From Candidatus Rokuibacteriota bacterium (lineage in GTDB: Bacteria > Methylomirabilota > Methylomirabilia > Rokubacteriales > CSP1-6): a stretch of 64,000 nt of DNA. Where the stretch lies: NCBI GenBank assembly GCA_003220685.1, contig QHTE01000049.1, forward strand, positions 104,760 to 168,759. The letters run 5' to 3'. The translations under genes and the position numbers were made by a program. This document shows, one piece after another, positions 23,879 through 35,447 of the stretch; within the stretch, counting starts at the first letter, position 1, and each line of letters opens with the position of its first letter. The notes beneath the pieces are model-generated. The model ran no database searches and had not been told where the DNA came from. It saw nothing but the letters and a program-made list of their open reading frames with translations.

Positions 23879-24448
23879 TCAGACGCGGCTGCCGGGCTTG
23901 ATGGCCGGGCTGCCCGCTCGGCAGAGCGGGCACTCCTCCGGCTTCCAGGTCGTCGCCTTCACCGTCGCGAGCGTGGCGCGCTTGACGGAGAAGCTGGTAC
24001 CGCCGCCGCTCCGATCGATGAGCGAGCCGACTCCCACCACGGTGCCGCCGAGCGCCTCGACGCAGGTGAGGACCTCGCGGATCGAGCCGCCGGTGGTCAT
24101 CACGTCTTCCACCACGAGGCAGCGCTCGCCGGCCGCCAGGGTGAATCCGCGGCGGAGACGCATCACGCCCTCTTCGCGCTCGGTGAAGAGCGCGCGCACG
24201 CCGAGCGCGCGGGCGACCTCGTGGGCGACCAGGATGCCACCGATCGCCGGCGCCAGGACGGTCTGGATGCCGTCGCTGCGAAACGGCGCCGCCAGCGCCG
24301 TGCCGAGAGCCGCGGCGTGCGTCGGATACTGCAGGACCAGCGCCGACTGGAGATAGACGTCGGAATGCAGCCCCGAGGTGAGCCGGAAGTGGCCCCGCTG
24401 CAGGGCGCCAGTGGCCTCGTAAAGGTCGAGCGTCTCGCGGTCGGTCAC
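23879..24448 (-). CDS. pyrE: Orotate phosphoribosyltransferase
   Basis: 189-aa enzyme forming orotidine 5'-phosphate from orotate and PRPP. GHFRLTSGLHSDVYLQSALV starts the fold, and the PRPP motif is LVVEDVMTTGGSIREVL. The tail contains CPLC-RAGSP, a Cys-x-x-Cys pair seen in some PyrE proteins. The GTG start at 24448 overlaps the pyrF stop as GTGA; the frame is open further upstream, but only within pyrF. It is the last gene of the pyrimidine operon. Confidence 0.96.
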   Translation of the reverse strand: MTDRETLDLYEATGALQRGHFRLTSGLHSDVYLQSALVLQYPTHAAALGTALAAPFRSDGIQTVLAPAIGGILVAHEVARALGVRALFTEREEGVMRLRRGFTLAAGERCLVVEDVMTTGGSIREVLTCVEALGGTVVGVGSLIDRSGGGTSFSVKRATLATVKATTWKPEECPLCRAGSPAIKPGSRV

Positions 24449-25194
24449 GGCGTCGCGAGCTCGGCGACGATCGCGGCGGCGGCCGCCGCCGGATCTTTCG
24501 CGGCGCTGACCGGTCGGCCCACGACCAGGTAGTCGGCGCCGGCGACGAGCGCCCGCCGCGGCGTCGCGATGCGCACCTGATCGTCGGCGCGCGGCGAGCC
24601 GACCGCCGCCCCCGCCTCGAAGCGGATGCCCGGCGTCACGATCACCCACCGCGGGCCCATCGCCACTCGCAGCGGGCTGATCTCCTGCGCCGAGGCGACG
24701 CAGCCGTCGAGACCGGCCTCGCGCGCGAGCGACGCGAGGTGCAGCACGTGCGATTCGACGCTCATGGGCACGCCGACCTCGCGCTGGAGCGCGCGGCGGT
24801 CGAGGCTCGTCAGCACGGTCACGCCCAGGCAGAGCGGCCGGGGTATCGCGAAGTCGCCGGCGGCCTTCGCCGCCGCCTCGGCGGCGGCGCGCGCCATCGC
24901 CAGACCGCCGCTCGCGTGGACGTTCAGCATGAAGACGCCCAGGCGCGTCGCCTGGCGGACGGCCGCGCCGACGGTGTTCGGGATGTCGTGATACTTGAGA
25001 TCGAGGAAGACGCGAAACCCGCGCTTGCGAGCAGTCTCGATCGCCGCCGGCCCGGCGGCGGTGAAGAGCTGCGAGCCGATCTTGCATCCGGTGATGATCC
25101 CGTCCAGGCGGCCGAGCAGCGCGTCGGCCTCGTCGAGGCTCGGAACGTCGAGCGCCACCAGCAGCCGATCGGCGGGGCTAGCGGAGGTCGGCAT
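24445..25194 (-). CDS. pyrF: Orotidine 5'-phosphate decarboxylase
   Basis: 249-aa TIM-barrel decarboxylase making [43 protein letters not shown] (the Asp-x-Lys-x-x-Asp catalytic set), MLNVHASGG and VTPGIR match family I. The phosphate-gripping end is [13 protein letters not shown]. It begins inside the carB 3' end (17-nt overlap) and ends overlapping pyrE by 4 nt. Confidence 0.97.
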   Translation of the reverse strand: MPTSASPADRLLVALDVPSLDEADALLGRLDGIITGCKIGSQLFTAAGPAAIETARKRGFRVFLDLKYHDIPNTVGAAVRQATRLGVFMLNVHASGGLAMARAAAEAAAKAAGDFAIPRPLCLGVTVLTSLDRRALQREVGVPMSVESHVLHLASLAREAGLDGCVASAQEISPLRVAMGPRWVIVTPGIRFEAGAAVGSPRADDQVRIATPRRALVAGADYLVVGRPVSAAKDPAAAAAAIVAELATP

Positions 25195-28100
25195 GGTACT
25201 CCTGCAGGCTCTGAACCCGGAGCTCGCCCTTCAGCAGGGCCTCGATCGCGCCGATGGCGGCCTGGATGCCGTCGACCGTCGTGTAGTAGGCGACGTTCTG
25301 CGCGACCGCGGTCCGGCGGATGATCGCCGAGTCCTTGCGGGCCCGCCCGTCCTCGGGCGTGTTGAAGACCAGCGCGATGTGGCCGCGCTTGATCAGGTCG
25401 ATCACGTTGGGCCGGTAGCCCTCGCCAACCTTGTGGATGAGCTCGACCGACATGCCGTGGCGCTCGAGAACGCGCGCGGTGCCGGCCGTGGCGACGAGCG
25501 AGAAGCCCATCTCGCTGAGTCGCTTCGCGAGCGTCGTCACCGGCCGCTTGTCGCGGTTCTTCACCGAGATGAAGACGGCGCCGGAGGTGGGGAGCGTCTC
25601 GCCGGCGGCCACCTGCGATTTCAGATACGCCTTCCTGAAGTCGCGGTCGATCCCCATCACCTCGCCGGTCGACTTCATCTCCGGACCGAGCACCACGTCG
25701 ACTCCGGGAAACTTGATGAAGGGGAAGACCGATTCCTTCACCGCGATGTGCGCGAGCTCGCGCTCCTCGATCCGCGCGTACGGCGCCAGCGAATGACCGA
25801 GCATGGCCGCCGTGGCGACCTTCGCGAGCGGGAGCCCGATCGCCTTGGAGACGAACGGCACCGTGCGGGAGGCGCGCGGGTTGACCTCGAGCACGTAGAT
25901 CGTCTCCCCGCGGATCGCGAACTGGACGTTGATGAGCCCGACCACGTCGAGGGCGGACGCCAGCGCGCGGGTCTGCGCGCGGAGCTCGCGGATCTGGCCC
26001 TCGCCGAGCGAGTACGGCGGCAGGGCGCAGGCCGCGTCGCCCGAGTGGACGCCTGCCTTCTCGATGTGCTCCATGACGCCGCCGACCACAACCCGCTCGC
26101 CGTCGGCGACGGCGTCCACGTCGATCTCGATCGCGTCCTCGAGGAACTTGTCGATGAGGACGGGATGCTCCGGCGACACGCGTACCGCTTCGGCGACGAA
26201 CTCGCGGAGGTCTTCGTCGTCGTGGACGATGTGCATGGCGCGCCCGCCGAGCACGTAGGACGGGCGGACCAGCACCGGAAAGCCGATCGAGGCGGCGATG
26301 GTCTCGGCTTCCGACAGCGAGCGCGCCGTGGCGCCGGCCGCCTGGTTGAGCCCAAGCTCGGCGATCAGCGCGTTGAAGCGCTGCCGGTCCTCGGCGCGGT
26401 CGATGGCGTCGGGGGTGGTGCCCAGGATCGGCACCCCGGCGTCGCGCAGCGGCCCCGCCAGCTTGAGCGGCGTCTGGCCGCCGAACTGCACCACGACGCC
26501 CAGCGGCCGCTCGCGCTCGACGATGTTGAGGACGTCCTCGAGGGTCAACGGCTCGAAGTAGAGGCGATCGGAGGTGTCGTAATCGGTGGAGACCGTCTCC
26601 GGGTTGCAGTTGACCATGATCGCCTCCACGCCGAGGTCGCGCAGCGCGAAGGCGGCGTGGACGCAACAGTAGTCGAACTCGACCCCCTGGCCGATGCGGT
26701 TCGGTCCCGAGCCGAGGATGATCACCTTCCGCCGCGCGGTCGGCGGCGCCTCGTCTTCCTCCTCGTAGGTCGAGTAGAGGTACGGCGTGTGGGCGACGAA
26801 TTCGGCCGCGCACGTGTCCACCGTCTTGAAGGTCGCGCGGATCCCGTGCCCAAGCCGGGCGGCGCGGACGGCCGGCTCGGTGGCGCCGGTGAGCTCGGCG
26901 ATGCGCCGGTCGGCGAAGCCGAGCTGCTTGGCCCGCCGGAGCACCTCCGGGTCGTCGGCGGCGGCGACGATCTGCTGCTCGAACTCCACGACCTCGCGGA
27001 TGTTCTCGAGGAACCAGGGGTCGATGCGGGTCAACGACTGGATCTCGGCGGTCGTGAACCCGGCCCGATAGGCGTCGCCGATGGCGAAGATCCGGTCCGG
27101 GTTCGGGACACTCAGCAGCCGGCGGAGCTCGTCGTCGGCGAGCGGCCGGCCCAGGGTCAGCGCCCAGCGGTCCTGCTCGAGCGAGCGGATCGATTTCTGG
27201 AGCGCTTCCTTGAACGTGCGGCCGATGGCCATGACCTCGCCGACCGACTTCATCTGGGTCGTCAGGGTGCGATCGGCCTCGGGGAACTTCTCGAACGCCC
27301 AGCGCGGGAACTTGACCACGCAGTAGTCGATGGCCGGCTCGAACGACGCCGGCGTCTCCCGCGTGATGTCGTTGCGGATCTCGTCGAGCGTGTAGCCGAC
27401 GGCGAGCTTGGTGGCGATCTTCGCGATCGGGAAGCCGGTGGCCTTGGACGCGAGCGCCGAGGAGCGTGACACGCGCGGGTTCATCTCGATCACGACCAGG
27501 CGCCCGTCGGCGGGGTTCACGGCGAACTGGATGTTCGAGCCGCCCGTCTCCACGCCGATCTCGCGGATGATCGCGATCGCGGCGTCGCGCATCAGCTGGT
27601 ATTCCTTGTCGGTCAAGGTCTGCGCCGGCGCCACCGTGACCGAGTCGCCGGTGTGCACGCCCATCGGGTCGACGTTCTCGATCGAGCAGATGATGACGAC
27701 GTTGTCGGCCAGGTCACGCATCACCTCGAGCTCGAACTCTTTCCAGCCGATCACCGACTCTTCGACCAGGACGGTGCCGACCGGCGAGGTCTGGAGCCCC
27801 CACCGCACGGCGCTCTCGAGCTCGTCGGGGTTGTAGGCGATCGAGCCGCCGGTGCCGCCCAGGGTGAACGAGGGCCGGATGATGGCGGGGTAGCCGACCT
27901 TGCTGACAATGGTGCGCGCTTCCTCGAGGCTCCGGGCGTGGCCCGAGCGCGGCAGCGCCAGGCCGATGCGCTCCATCGCCTGCTTGAAGAGCGCCCGGTC
28001 CTCGGCCTTGCGGATCGCGTCGAGCTTGGCGCCGATCAGCTCGACGCCGAAGCGGTCGAGCGTACCGTCCTCCGCCAGCGCGACGGCGATGTTGAGGCCG

Positions 28101-28381
28101 GTCTGGCCGCCGAGGGTCGGCAGGAGCGCCTGCGGGCGCTCGCGCTCGATGATCTTCGCCACGTACTCCGGCGTCACCGGCTCGATGTACGTGCGGTCCG
28201 CCAGCTCCGGGTCCGTCATGATCGTCGCGGGATTCGAGTTCACCAGCACGACCTCGAACCCTTCTTCCCGGAGCGCGCGGCAGCCCTGCGTGCCCGAGTA
28301 GTCGAACTCGCACGCTTGACCGATGACGATCGGCCCGGAGCCGATGATCAGGATCCGCCGGAGGTCGGTGCGCTTGGGCAG
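25178..28381 (-). CDS. carB: Carbamoyl-phosphate synthase large subunit, probable CTG start
   Basis: 1067-aa subunit with two homologous ATP-grasp halves, making carbamoyl phosphate for pyrimidines and arginine. The N-terminus [20 protein letters not shown] and then [11 protein letters not shown] match the universal start [14 protein letters not shown]. The first codon of that start is CTG, immediately preceded in frame by the TAG stop of the upstream small gene and, 5 nt before it, by GGAGG. The next in-frame standard start, GTG at 28249, would remove 44 highly conserved residues. So CTG initiation is the best reading. The second half carries [20 protein letters not shown], and the C-terminal allosteric MGS-like domain is present. 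It overlaps pyrF by 17 nt. Confidence 0.97.
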   Translation of the reverse strand: MPKRTDLRRILIIGSGPIVIGQACEFDYSGTQGCRALREEGFEVVLVNSNPATIMTDPELADRTYIEPVTPEYVAKIIERERPQALLPTLGGQTGLNIAVALAEDGTLDRFGVELIGAKLDAIRKAEDRALFKQAMERIGLALPRSGHARSLEEARTIVSKVGYPAIIRPSFTLGGTGGSIAYNPDELESAVRWGLQTSPVGTVLVEESVIGWKEFELEVMRDLADNVVIICSIENVDPMGVHTGDSVTVAPAQTLTDKEYQLMRDAAIAIIREIGVETGGSNIQFAVNPADGRLVVIEMNPRVSRSSALASKATGFPIAKIATKLAVGYTLDEIRNDITRETPASFEPAIDYCVVKFPRWAFEKFPEADRTLTTQMKSVGEVMAIGRTFKEALQKSIRSLEQDRWALTLGRPLADDELRRLLSVPNPDRIFAIGDAYRAGFTTAEIQSLTRIDPWFLENIREVVEFEQQIVAAADDPEVLRRAKQLGFADRRIAELTGATEPAVRAARLGHGIRATFKTVDTCAAEFVAHTPYLYSTYEEEDEAPPTARRKVIILGSGPNRIGQGVEFDYCCVHAAFALRDLGVEAIMVNCNPETVSTDYDTSDRLYFEPLTLEDVLNIVERERPLGVVVQFGGQTPLKLAGPLRDAGVPILGTTPDAIDRAEDRQRFNALIAELGLNQAAGATARSLSEAETIAASIGFPVLVRPSYVLGGRAMHIVHDDEDLREFVAEAVRVSPEHPVLIDKFLEDAIEIDVDAVADGERVVVGGVMEHIEKAGVHSGDAACALPPYSLGEGQIRELRAQTRALASALDVVGLINVQFAIRGETIYVLEVNPRASRTVPFVSKAIGLPLAKVATAAMLGHSLAPYARIEERELAHIAVKESVFPFIKFPGVDVVLGPEMKSTGEVMGIDRDFRKAYLKSQVAAGETLPTSGAVFISVKNRDKRPVTTLAKRLSEMGFSLVATAGTARVLERHGMSVELIHKVGEGYRPNVIDLIKRGHIALVFNTPEDGRARKDSAIIRRTAVAQNVAYYTTVDGIQAAIGAIEALLKGELRVQSLQEYHADLR

Positions 28382-28648
28382 CTATTCCTCCACGAGCCCG
28401 TACACGATCGAGGTTTCCGGCGCCGCTTCTTCTCGGCGGTAGAGGACATCGTCGAGCCGGCCGTTGCCGACCCACGCGACTTCACCGCTGCCCCAGAGCT
28501 GTTCGCCGAGCACGCTCATCCGCCGGTCGACGCGCTCGCGGATCGCGTGGGCCTCGAGCGAGCTCTCGCTCTGGGCGGTGAACGACGTCCACTCGGGTTT
28601 CTGGCCGCCCCCTTCGGTCTTCCGGTACGAGATCAAGTACTTGGGCAT
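28382..28648 (-). CDS. Small conserved-looking protein between carA and carB, unknown function
   Basis: 88 aa beginning MPKYLISYRKTEGGGQKPEW. It is hydrophilic, with no signal peptide, membrane helix or known motif; SSLEAHAIRERVDRRM is probably helical. It fills the space between carA (7 nt) and carB (0 nt) exactly, and its TAG stop directly precedes the carB CTG start, with its 3' end supplying carB's GGAGG site. The position suggests a link with carbamoyl-phosphate synthesis or a role in coupling carB translation. I do not recognise the family. Confidence 0.72.
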   Translation of the reverse strand: MPKYLISYRKTEGGGQKPEWTSFTAQSESSLEAHAIRERVDRRMSVLGEQLWGSGEVAWVGNGRLDDVLYRREEAAPETSIVYGLVEE

Positions 28649-28655
28649 GACGAGG

Positions 28656-29780
28656 TCAGCCTCCCTTCTGGCTCATGAGATCGGCGAAGCGGTGGAACAG
28701 GTAATTGGCGTCGTGCGGTCCGGGCGACGCCTCCGGGTGATACTGCACGGAGAACACGGGCCACTCGCGGTGGCGCAGCCCCTCGCAGGTGCCGTCGTTG
28801 AGGTTCGCGTGTGTCGGCTCCCACCCGCGCGCCGACACCGACGCCGGGTCGACGGCGAAGCCGTGGTTCTGCGCGGTGATCTCGACCTTGCCGGTTGCGA
28901 GGTCCTTGACCGGATGGTTGGCGCCGTGGTGGCCGAACGGCAGCTTGTACGTCCGCCCGCCGGCCGCCAGACCGAGGATCTGGTGCCCGAGACAGATGCC
29001 GAAGGTCGGCACGCGTCCCAGAAGCCCACGCACCGAGTCGATCAGGTAGGGCACACCCTCGGGATCCCCCGGCCCATTGGAGATGAACACGCCGTCGGGC
29101 TTCGCGGCGAGCACGTCGGCGGTCGTCGTCGAGGCCGGCACGACGGTCACGTCGCAGCCGATCGTGCGGAGCTGGCGCAGGATGTTGAACTTGATCCCGC
29201 AGTCGTACGCGACGACCTTGAAGCGCGGAGGCGGCGGCGCGACGTAGCCGCGCGAAAGCTCCCAGCCGCCCTCGGACCACGTGTACGGCGCGTCGGCGGT
29301 GACCTCGGCCACCAGGTCGCGGCCCACGAGCCCCGGCAGAGCCCGCGCGCGCTCGAGGAGCGGCGCCGGATCGGTCACGACCGAAGAGATGATGCCGTCC
29401 TGGGCGCCTCGATCGCGTAGGTGACGCGTCAGCGCGCGCGTGTCGATGTCCTGGATCCCCACGATCCCGTGCCGCGCGAGGTACGCGTCGAGGCTCGCGC
29501 CCGAGCGGAAGTTCGACGCGACCGGCGACGCTTCCTTGACGATGAATCCGTTGACCCACGGCCGGCGCGACTCGACGTCCTCCTCGTTGACCCCGTAGTT
29601 GCCGATCATCGGGTACGTCATCGCCACGATCTGCCCTCTGTAAGACGGATCGGTGAGGATCTCCTGATACCCCTGCATGGCGGTATTGAAGATCACTTCA
29701 CCCGATGCCTCTCCTACCGCTCCGAGCGATCGGCCTCTGAACGTGCGGCCGTCGCGAAGCACGAGCCAGGCGGGCTTCAT
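28656..29780 (-). CDS. carA: Carbamoyl-phosphate synthase small (glutaminase) subunit
   Basis: 374-aa glutamine amidotransferase subunit supplying ammonia to CarB. The N-terminal half has [13 protein letters not shown] and [20 protein letters not shown]. The class I amidotransferase half carries the catalytic Cys in [12 protein letters not shown] and His/Glu in [13 protein letters not shown]. The ATG at 29780 overlaps the pyrC stop as ATGA. It is intact and ordinary. Confidence 0.97.
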   Translation of the reverse strand: MKPAWLVLRDGRTFRGRSLGAVGEASGEVIFNTAMQGYQEILTDPSYRGQIVAMTYPMIGNYGVNEEDVESRRPWVNGFIVKEASPVASNFRSGASLDAYLARHGIVGIQDIDTRALTRHLRDRGAQDGIISSVVTDPAPLLERARALPGLVGRDLVAEVTADAPYTWSEGGWELSRGYVAPPPPRFKVVAYDCGIKFNILRQLRTIGCDVTVVPASTTTADVLAAKPDGVFISNGPGDPEGVPYLIDSVRGLLGRVPTFGICLGHQILGLAAGGRTYKLPFGHHGANHPVKDLATGKVEITAQNHGFAVDPASVSARGWEPTHANLNDGTCEGLRHREWPVFSVQYHPEASPGPHDANYLFHRFADLMSQKGG

Positions 29781-31060
29781 CTCGGGTCGACTCGGGCGAT
29801 CGTGCCGCCCACCACTGTCATCCACGGACCGCCGCGAAGCTGCCAGCCGCCGAACGGCGTGTTCCGGCTCCGCGAGTGAAACCGCGCCGGGTCGACGGTG
29901 GTGTCCGCGTCGAGGTCCAGGACGGTGATATCGGCCGGCGCCCCGACCGAGAGCGTTCCGCCGGGCAGGCTGAGCAGCCGCGCCGGATCCCGGCTCCACC
30001 GCGCGATCAGCGTCGCGAGCGGCAAATGGCCGGACCGCACCAGCCGGTCGAGCACCACCGCCACCGCCGTCTCGAGCCCGACGATGCCGAAGGCGGCGTG
30101 ATCGTACTCGCCCTCCTTCTCGGAGAGGGCGTGCGGGGCGTGGTCGGTCGCGATGCAGTCGATCGTGCCGTCGGCGAGGCCCTCGATCAGCGCCTCGACG
30201 TCGCGCTTGGTCCTGAGCGGCGGCGCCATCTTCGTGTTGGCGTCCCAGCTCCGCACCGCGTCCTCGGTCAGGACCAGATGGTGCGGCGTGACCTCGGCGG
30301 TGACGCGGATCCCGCGCGCCTTCGCGTCGCGCACGAGGCGCACCGTGCCGGCGGTGGAGGCGTGCGCGATGTGGACGTGGGCGCCGGTCAGCTCGGCCAG
30401 CAGGATGTCGCGGGCGACCATCACGTCTTCGGCCGCCGAGGGCTGACTCGGCAGGCCGAGCTCGGTGGAGACGACGCCTTCGTTGATCGAGCCGCCCGCG
30501 CTCAGGGTGGAGTCCTCGGCGTGGCTGATGATCGGCGCACCGAAGGGCAGCGTGTATTCCATGGCGCGGCGGTAGAGGCCGGCGTTCATGACGCATTTGC
30601 CGTCGTCCGAGAAGGCGACGCAGCCCGACTCCGCGAGCTCGGCCAACTCGGCGAGCGCCTCGCCGCGGAGATTACGCGTGACGGCGCCGATCGGATAGAC
30701 GCGCACGAGGCCTTCGACCTTCGCCTTGGCGAGGATGTAGTCCGTCACCGCGCCGTTGTCGTTAACGGGGCTCGTGTTCGCCATGCAGCACACGGCGGTG
30801 AACCCGCCGGCGGCGGCCGCCCGCGTGCCCGTCGCGACCGTCTCCTTGTATTCTTGCCCGGGCTCGCGCAGGTGCACGTGCATGTCGATGAACCCGGGGC
30901 AGACGATCTTGCCCGTCGCGTCGACGACCTCGACGCCGGCGGGCGCCTCGAGGCACCGCCCGAGCCGCGAGATCTTGCCATTCTCGACCAGAACGTCCTG
31001 GACCGCGTCGACGTTGTTCGCCGGATCGATCACCCGGCCGCTCCGGATCATGAGGCTCAT
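29777..31060 (-). CDS. pyrC: Dihydroorotase
   Basis: 427-aa class I dihydroorotase. Metal-binding [18 protein letters not shown] follows GFIDM near residue 60; [11 protein letters not shown] and [15 protein letters not shown] give further metal and catalytic residues including the last Asp. Because the key His and Asp residues are all kept, it is probably the active enzyme rather than the inactive pseudo-dihydroorotase that pairs with some PyrB proteins. It overlaps pyrB and carA by 4 nt each (ATGA). Confidence 0.97.
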   Translation of the reverse strand: MSLMIRSGRVIDPANNVDAVQDVLVENGKISRLGRCLEAPAGVEVVDATGKIVCPGFIDMHVHLREPGQEYKETVATGTRAAAAGGFTAVCCMANTSPVNDNGAVTDYILAKAKVEGLVRVYPIGAVTRNLRGEALAELAELAESGCVAFSDDGKCVMNAGLYRRAMEYTLPFGAPIISHAEDSTLSAGGSINEGVVSTELGLPSQPSAAEDVMVARDILLAELTGAHVHIAHASTAGTVRLVRDAKARGIRVTAEVTPHHLVLTEDAVRSWDANTKMAPPLRTKRDVEALIEGLADGTIDCIATDHAPHALSEKEGEYDHAAFGIVGLETAVAVVLDRLVRSGHLPLATLIARWSRDPARLLSLPGGTLSVGAPADITVLDLDADTTVDPARFHSRSRNTPFGGWQLRGGPWMTVVGGTIARVDPR

Positions 31061-31995
31061 GCGGCCTCTCCGCCCTTGCGGCCGGCGAGCAGGAGCAGGA
31101 CGCCCATGCGCACCGCCACGCCGCGCGACACCTGATCGAGGATGACCGAGTAGGGGCCGTCGGCGACCTCGGGCGCCAGCTCGATACCGCGGTTGACGGG
31201 GCCGGGATGCATGATCAGCACGTCGGGCCGCGCGTGCTTCGCCAGCTTGTCGAGCGTGAGGCCCCAGTAGCGCGCGTACTCCCGGAGCGAGGGGATCAGC
31301 CCCGCGGTCATGCGCTCCTGTTGCAGGCGGAGCATCATGATCACGTCCACGTCGCCGATGGCGTCCTCGAGCCGGTAGCTCACCTTCGCGCCGAGCTCCT
31401 GCACGAACGGCGGGATGAGCGTGGGCGGGCCCGCCACGGTGACGGTCATGCCGAGCTTGCGCATGCCGTGGATGTCGGAGCGCGCGACCCGGCTGTGGGC
31501 GATGTCGCCGACAATCGCCACGTGGAGACCGTCGAAGTGGCCCTTCTTCTCGCGGATCGTCACCAGATCGAGCAGCGCCTGGGTCGGGTGCTCGTGCGCC
31601 CCGTCCCCCGCGTTCACGATCGAGCACGGAAGCTCGCGCGCGAGCAGGTCGGCGGCGCCGGCCGACGAGTGGCGGACCACGACGACGTCGGGGCTCATCG
31701 CGGCGATGTTCTTCGCCGTGTCGATGAAGCTCTCACCCTTGCTGGCGCTCGAGCCGCTCGCCGAGAAGTTGATCACGTCCGCGGAGAGCCACTTACCGGC
31801 GATCTCGAACGACGTGCGCGTCCGCGTAGACGATTCGTAGAACAGGTTGACCACCGTCTTGCCGCGAAGCGCCGGGACCTTCTTGATGTCGCGCGAGGCG
31901 ATCTCCTGGAGCGACGCGGCGGTGTCTACGAGCAGGGTGATCTCGCCGGCATCGAGCTCGCGCATCGAGAGCAGATCCTTGCGCGTCCAGCCCAT
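31057..31995 (-). CDS. pyrB: Aspartate carbamoyltransferase catalytic subunit
   Basis: 312-aa enzyme of the first committed pyrimidine step. The carbamoyl-phosphate motif FYESSTRTRTSFEIAGKWL and the swinging-loop region SASGSSASKGES are present, as are HPTQALLDL and MHPGPVNRGIE. No pyrI regulatory gene is adjacent, so regulation is expected at the mRNA level through PyrR. It lies 2 nt after pyrR and overlaps pyrC by 4 nt. Confidence 0.97.
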   Translation of the reverse strand: MGWTRKDLLSMRELDAGEITLLVDTAASLQEIASRDIKKVPALRGKTVVNLFYESSTRTRTSFEIAGKWLSADVINFSASGSSASKGESFIDTAKNIAAMSPDVVVVRHSSAGAADLLARELPCSIVNAGDGAHEHPTQALLDLVTIREKKGHFDGLHVAIVGDIAHSRVARSDIHGMRKLGMTVTVAGPPTLIPPFVQELGAKVSYRLEDAIGDVDVIMMLRLQQERMTAGLIPSLREYARYWGLTLDKLAKHARPDVLIMHPGPVNRGIELAPEVADGPYSVILDQVSRGVAVRMGVLLLLAGRKGGEAA

Positions 31996-31997
31996 AC

Positions 31998-32618
<621 letters not shown>

Positions 32619-32624
32619 TCAGTC

Positions 32625-32654
32625 ACTCTACACGGCGACCTTCGCTCGTGTCAA
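32625..32654 (-). promoter_or_regulatory. Promoter of the pyrimidine operon
   Basis: Minus strand: perfect TTGACA (32654-32649), 18-bp spacer, TAGAGT (32630-32625). The -35 overlaps the stop codon of the upstream CodA-like gene. The predicted leader is about 57 nt, long enough to hold the PyrR hairpin, in contrast to the near-leaderless promoters elsewhere in the window. Confidence 0.7.
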
Positions 32655-33892
32655 CCCGACGGGGCGCGCGACGCGTCGTCGGAGCGCCACCGCTCGACGA
32701 TCCGCCGCTCGTGCTCGACGCTGACCCGGCCCCCCTTCACCACGAGGCGCCGTGGGGGGAGGGCCATCACGATCTCGTCCAGCCGCTCGCACTCCCACAC
32801 CACCAGATCGGCCCGGCAGCCGGCGCCGCAGCCGTAGTCGCGGAGATTGAGGATGCGGGCCGGATGGGTCGTGACCGTGGCCACGAGATCGCGCATCAGG
32901 TCACGGGTGCCCATGTGGGCGGCGACGGCGGCGACGAACGTCAGGTGCGCCGGGTCAGCCGTGCCGATCGGCGTGAACGGATTCCGGACGTTGTTGGAGG
33001 CCAGCGCCACCGGAACGCCGGCCTCCAGCAGGCGGCGGATGGGCGTCAAGCCGCGACGGACGTTGAGCTCGTCGCGCCGGCCCATGAGGTAGAGATCGGT
33101 CAGCGGAAGGCTGATCACACCGATGCGAGCGGCGGCGAGCTCCGCGACCAGCGCAGCCTGCTCGGGGCCGGGCAGCGCCGCCAGCTCGGTCAGGTGGCCG
33201 GCCGCGACACGGCCCTGCCAGCCGGCGCGAATCGTCTGGCGCACGATCTCGCGCACGTGCAGGTGCTCGGGCTCGTCGCTGAAATCGACGTGGAAGTCGG
33301 CGTCGACCCCGAACTCGGCGGCCAGTGCGAAGACGACCTCGATGTGGCGGCGCGCGTCGGTGTCGTTGTACGGGCAGCCGCCGATGAGGTCGGCGCCCAT
33401 CTCGAGGGCGCGGCGGAGCAAGGTCTCGGTCGGCGGCGCCTGGAGGATGCCCTCCTGGGCGAAGGCGCAGAGCTGGAGGTCGACGGCGGGCGCGTACTCG
33501 CGCTTGAGCGCGAGCATCGCCCCCATGCCCATGAGGCCGACGATGGGGTCGACCTCGACGTGCGCGCGCATCGCGGTCGTGCCGGCGGCGACGGCCAGGT
33601 CGAGCACGCGCCGGGCGCGGCCGGCGATGTCGGCGGCGGTGAAGGCGCGCTTGGCCGCGCCGGTGAGGCGGATGGCCTCGGCGGCCGTCTCGGCCGAGCC
33701 GGCGACGCGCTCGGTCAGCAGCGCCTTGTCGAGATGCATGTGCGAGTCGACGAGCCCGGGCGTGACGAGCCGCCCGGCGACGTCGATCGTCTCGCGCGCC
33801 GGCCCGCTCGCCGCGCCCACCTCGCGGATGCGCCCGCCGGCGATCGCGAGGTCGACGGGCTCGGCCCGATCGGGCAGGCGGCAGGTTCGCAA
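32651..33892 (-). CDS. Cytosine deaminase-like amidohydrolase (CodA family)
   Basis: 413 aa from a TTG; a CTG at 33907 with GGAG 8 nt upstream would add five residues giving MLDLILRTCRLPD, a better family start. It is a TIM-barrel metal hydrolase of the cytosine deaminase/isoguanine deaminase group: VTPGLVDSHMHLDKALL (metal HxH), FHVDFSDEPEHLHV and AGHLTELAALPG (metal and catalytic His). The loop that carries catalytic Asp 313 in E. coli CodA (GHDDVFDP) reads ASNNVRNPF here, so the Asp is Asn; some CodA-like relatives have this too, so the reaction may differ from cytosine deamination. It lies downstream of ntrX and its end overlaps the pyr promoter. Confidence 0.88.
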   Translation of the reverse strand: MRTCRLPDRAEPVDLAIAGGRIREVGAASGPARETIDVAGRLVTPGLVDSHMHLDKALLTERVAGSAETAAEAIRLTGAAKRAFTAADIAGRARRVLDLAVAAGTTAMRAHVEVDPIVGLMGMGAMLALKREYAPAVDLQLCAFAQEGILQAPPTETLLRRALEMGADLIGGCPYNDTDARRHIEVVFALAAEFGVDADFHVDFSDEPEHLHVREIVRQTIRAGWQGRVAAGHLTELAALPGPEQAALVAELAAARIGVISLPLTDLYLMGRRDELNVRRGLTPIRRLLEAGVPVALASNNVRNPFTPIGTADPAHLTFVAAVAAHMGTRDLMRDLVATVTTHPARILNLRDYGCGAGCRADLVVWECERLDEIVMALPPRRLVVKGGRVSVEHERRIVERWRSDDASRAPSG

Positions 33893-33925
33893 GATAAGGT
33901 CGAGCAGGTCAGGCGCTCCGCGCGC

Positions 33926-35296
<1,371 letters not shown>

Positions 35297-35447
35297 GTCC
35301 GTCCTCGGAGGGGTGCCCCCGTCACAAGCGCGCTGACGCGCGCGACAAGGTTTCGGTTGTGAGCGCGGCCGCCCCGCATATCAGGCCTCGGCGGTCGCGC
35401 TTGCGCGCGCGAATATGTAGACGCGGGAGACCTGTTCTTGCGCCATG

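Noticed and set aside
24995..27469. 824-codon open frame on the plus strand opposite carB
   Set aside because: It mirrors the GC-rich codon pattern of carB, has no family similarity, and carB is unquestionable. Long antisense frames are expected at this GC content.
35297..35447. Short 21-codon frame (MAQEQVSRVYIF...) between ntrX and ntrY
   Set aside because: It has no ribosome-binding site, no similarity and no promoter; it is probably chance in a 151-bp spacer.
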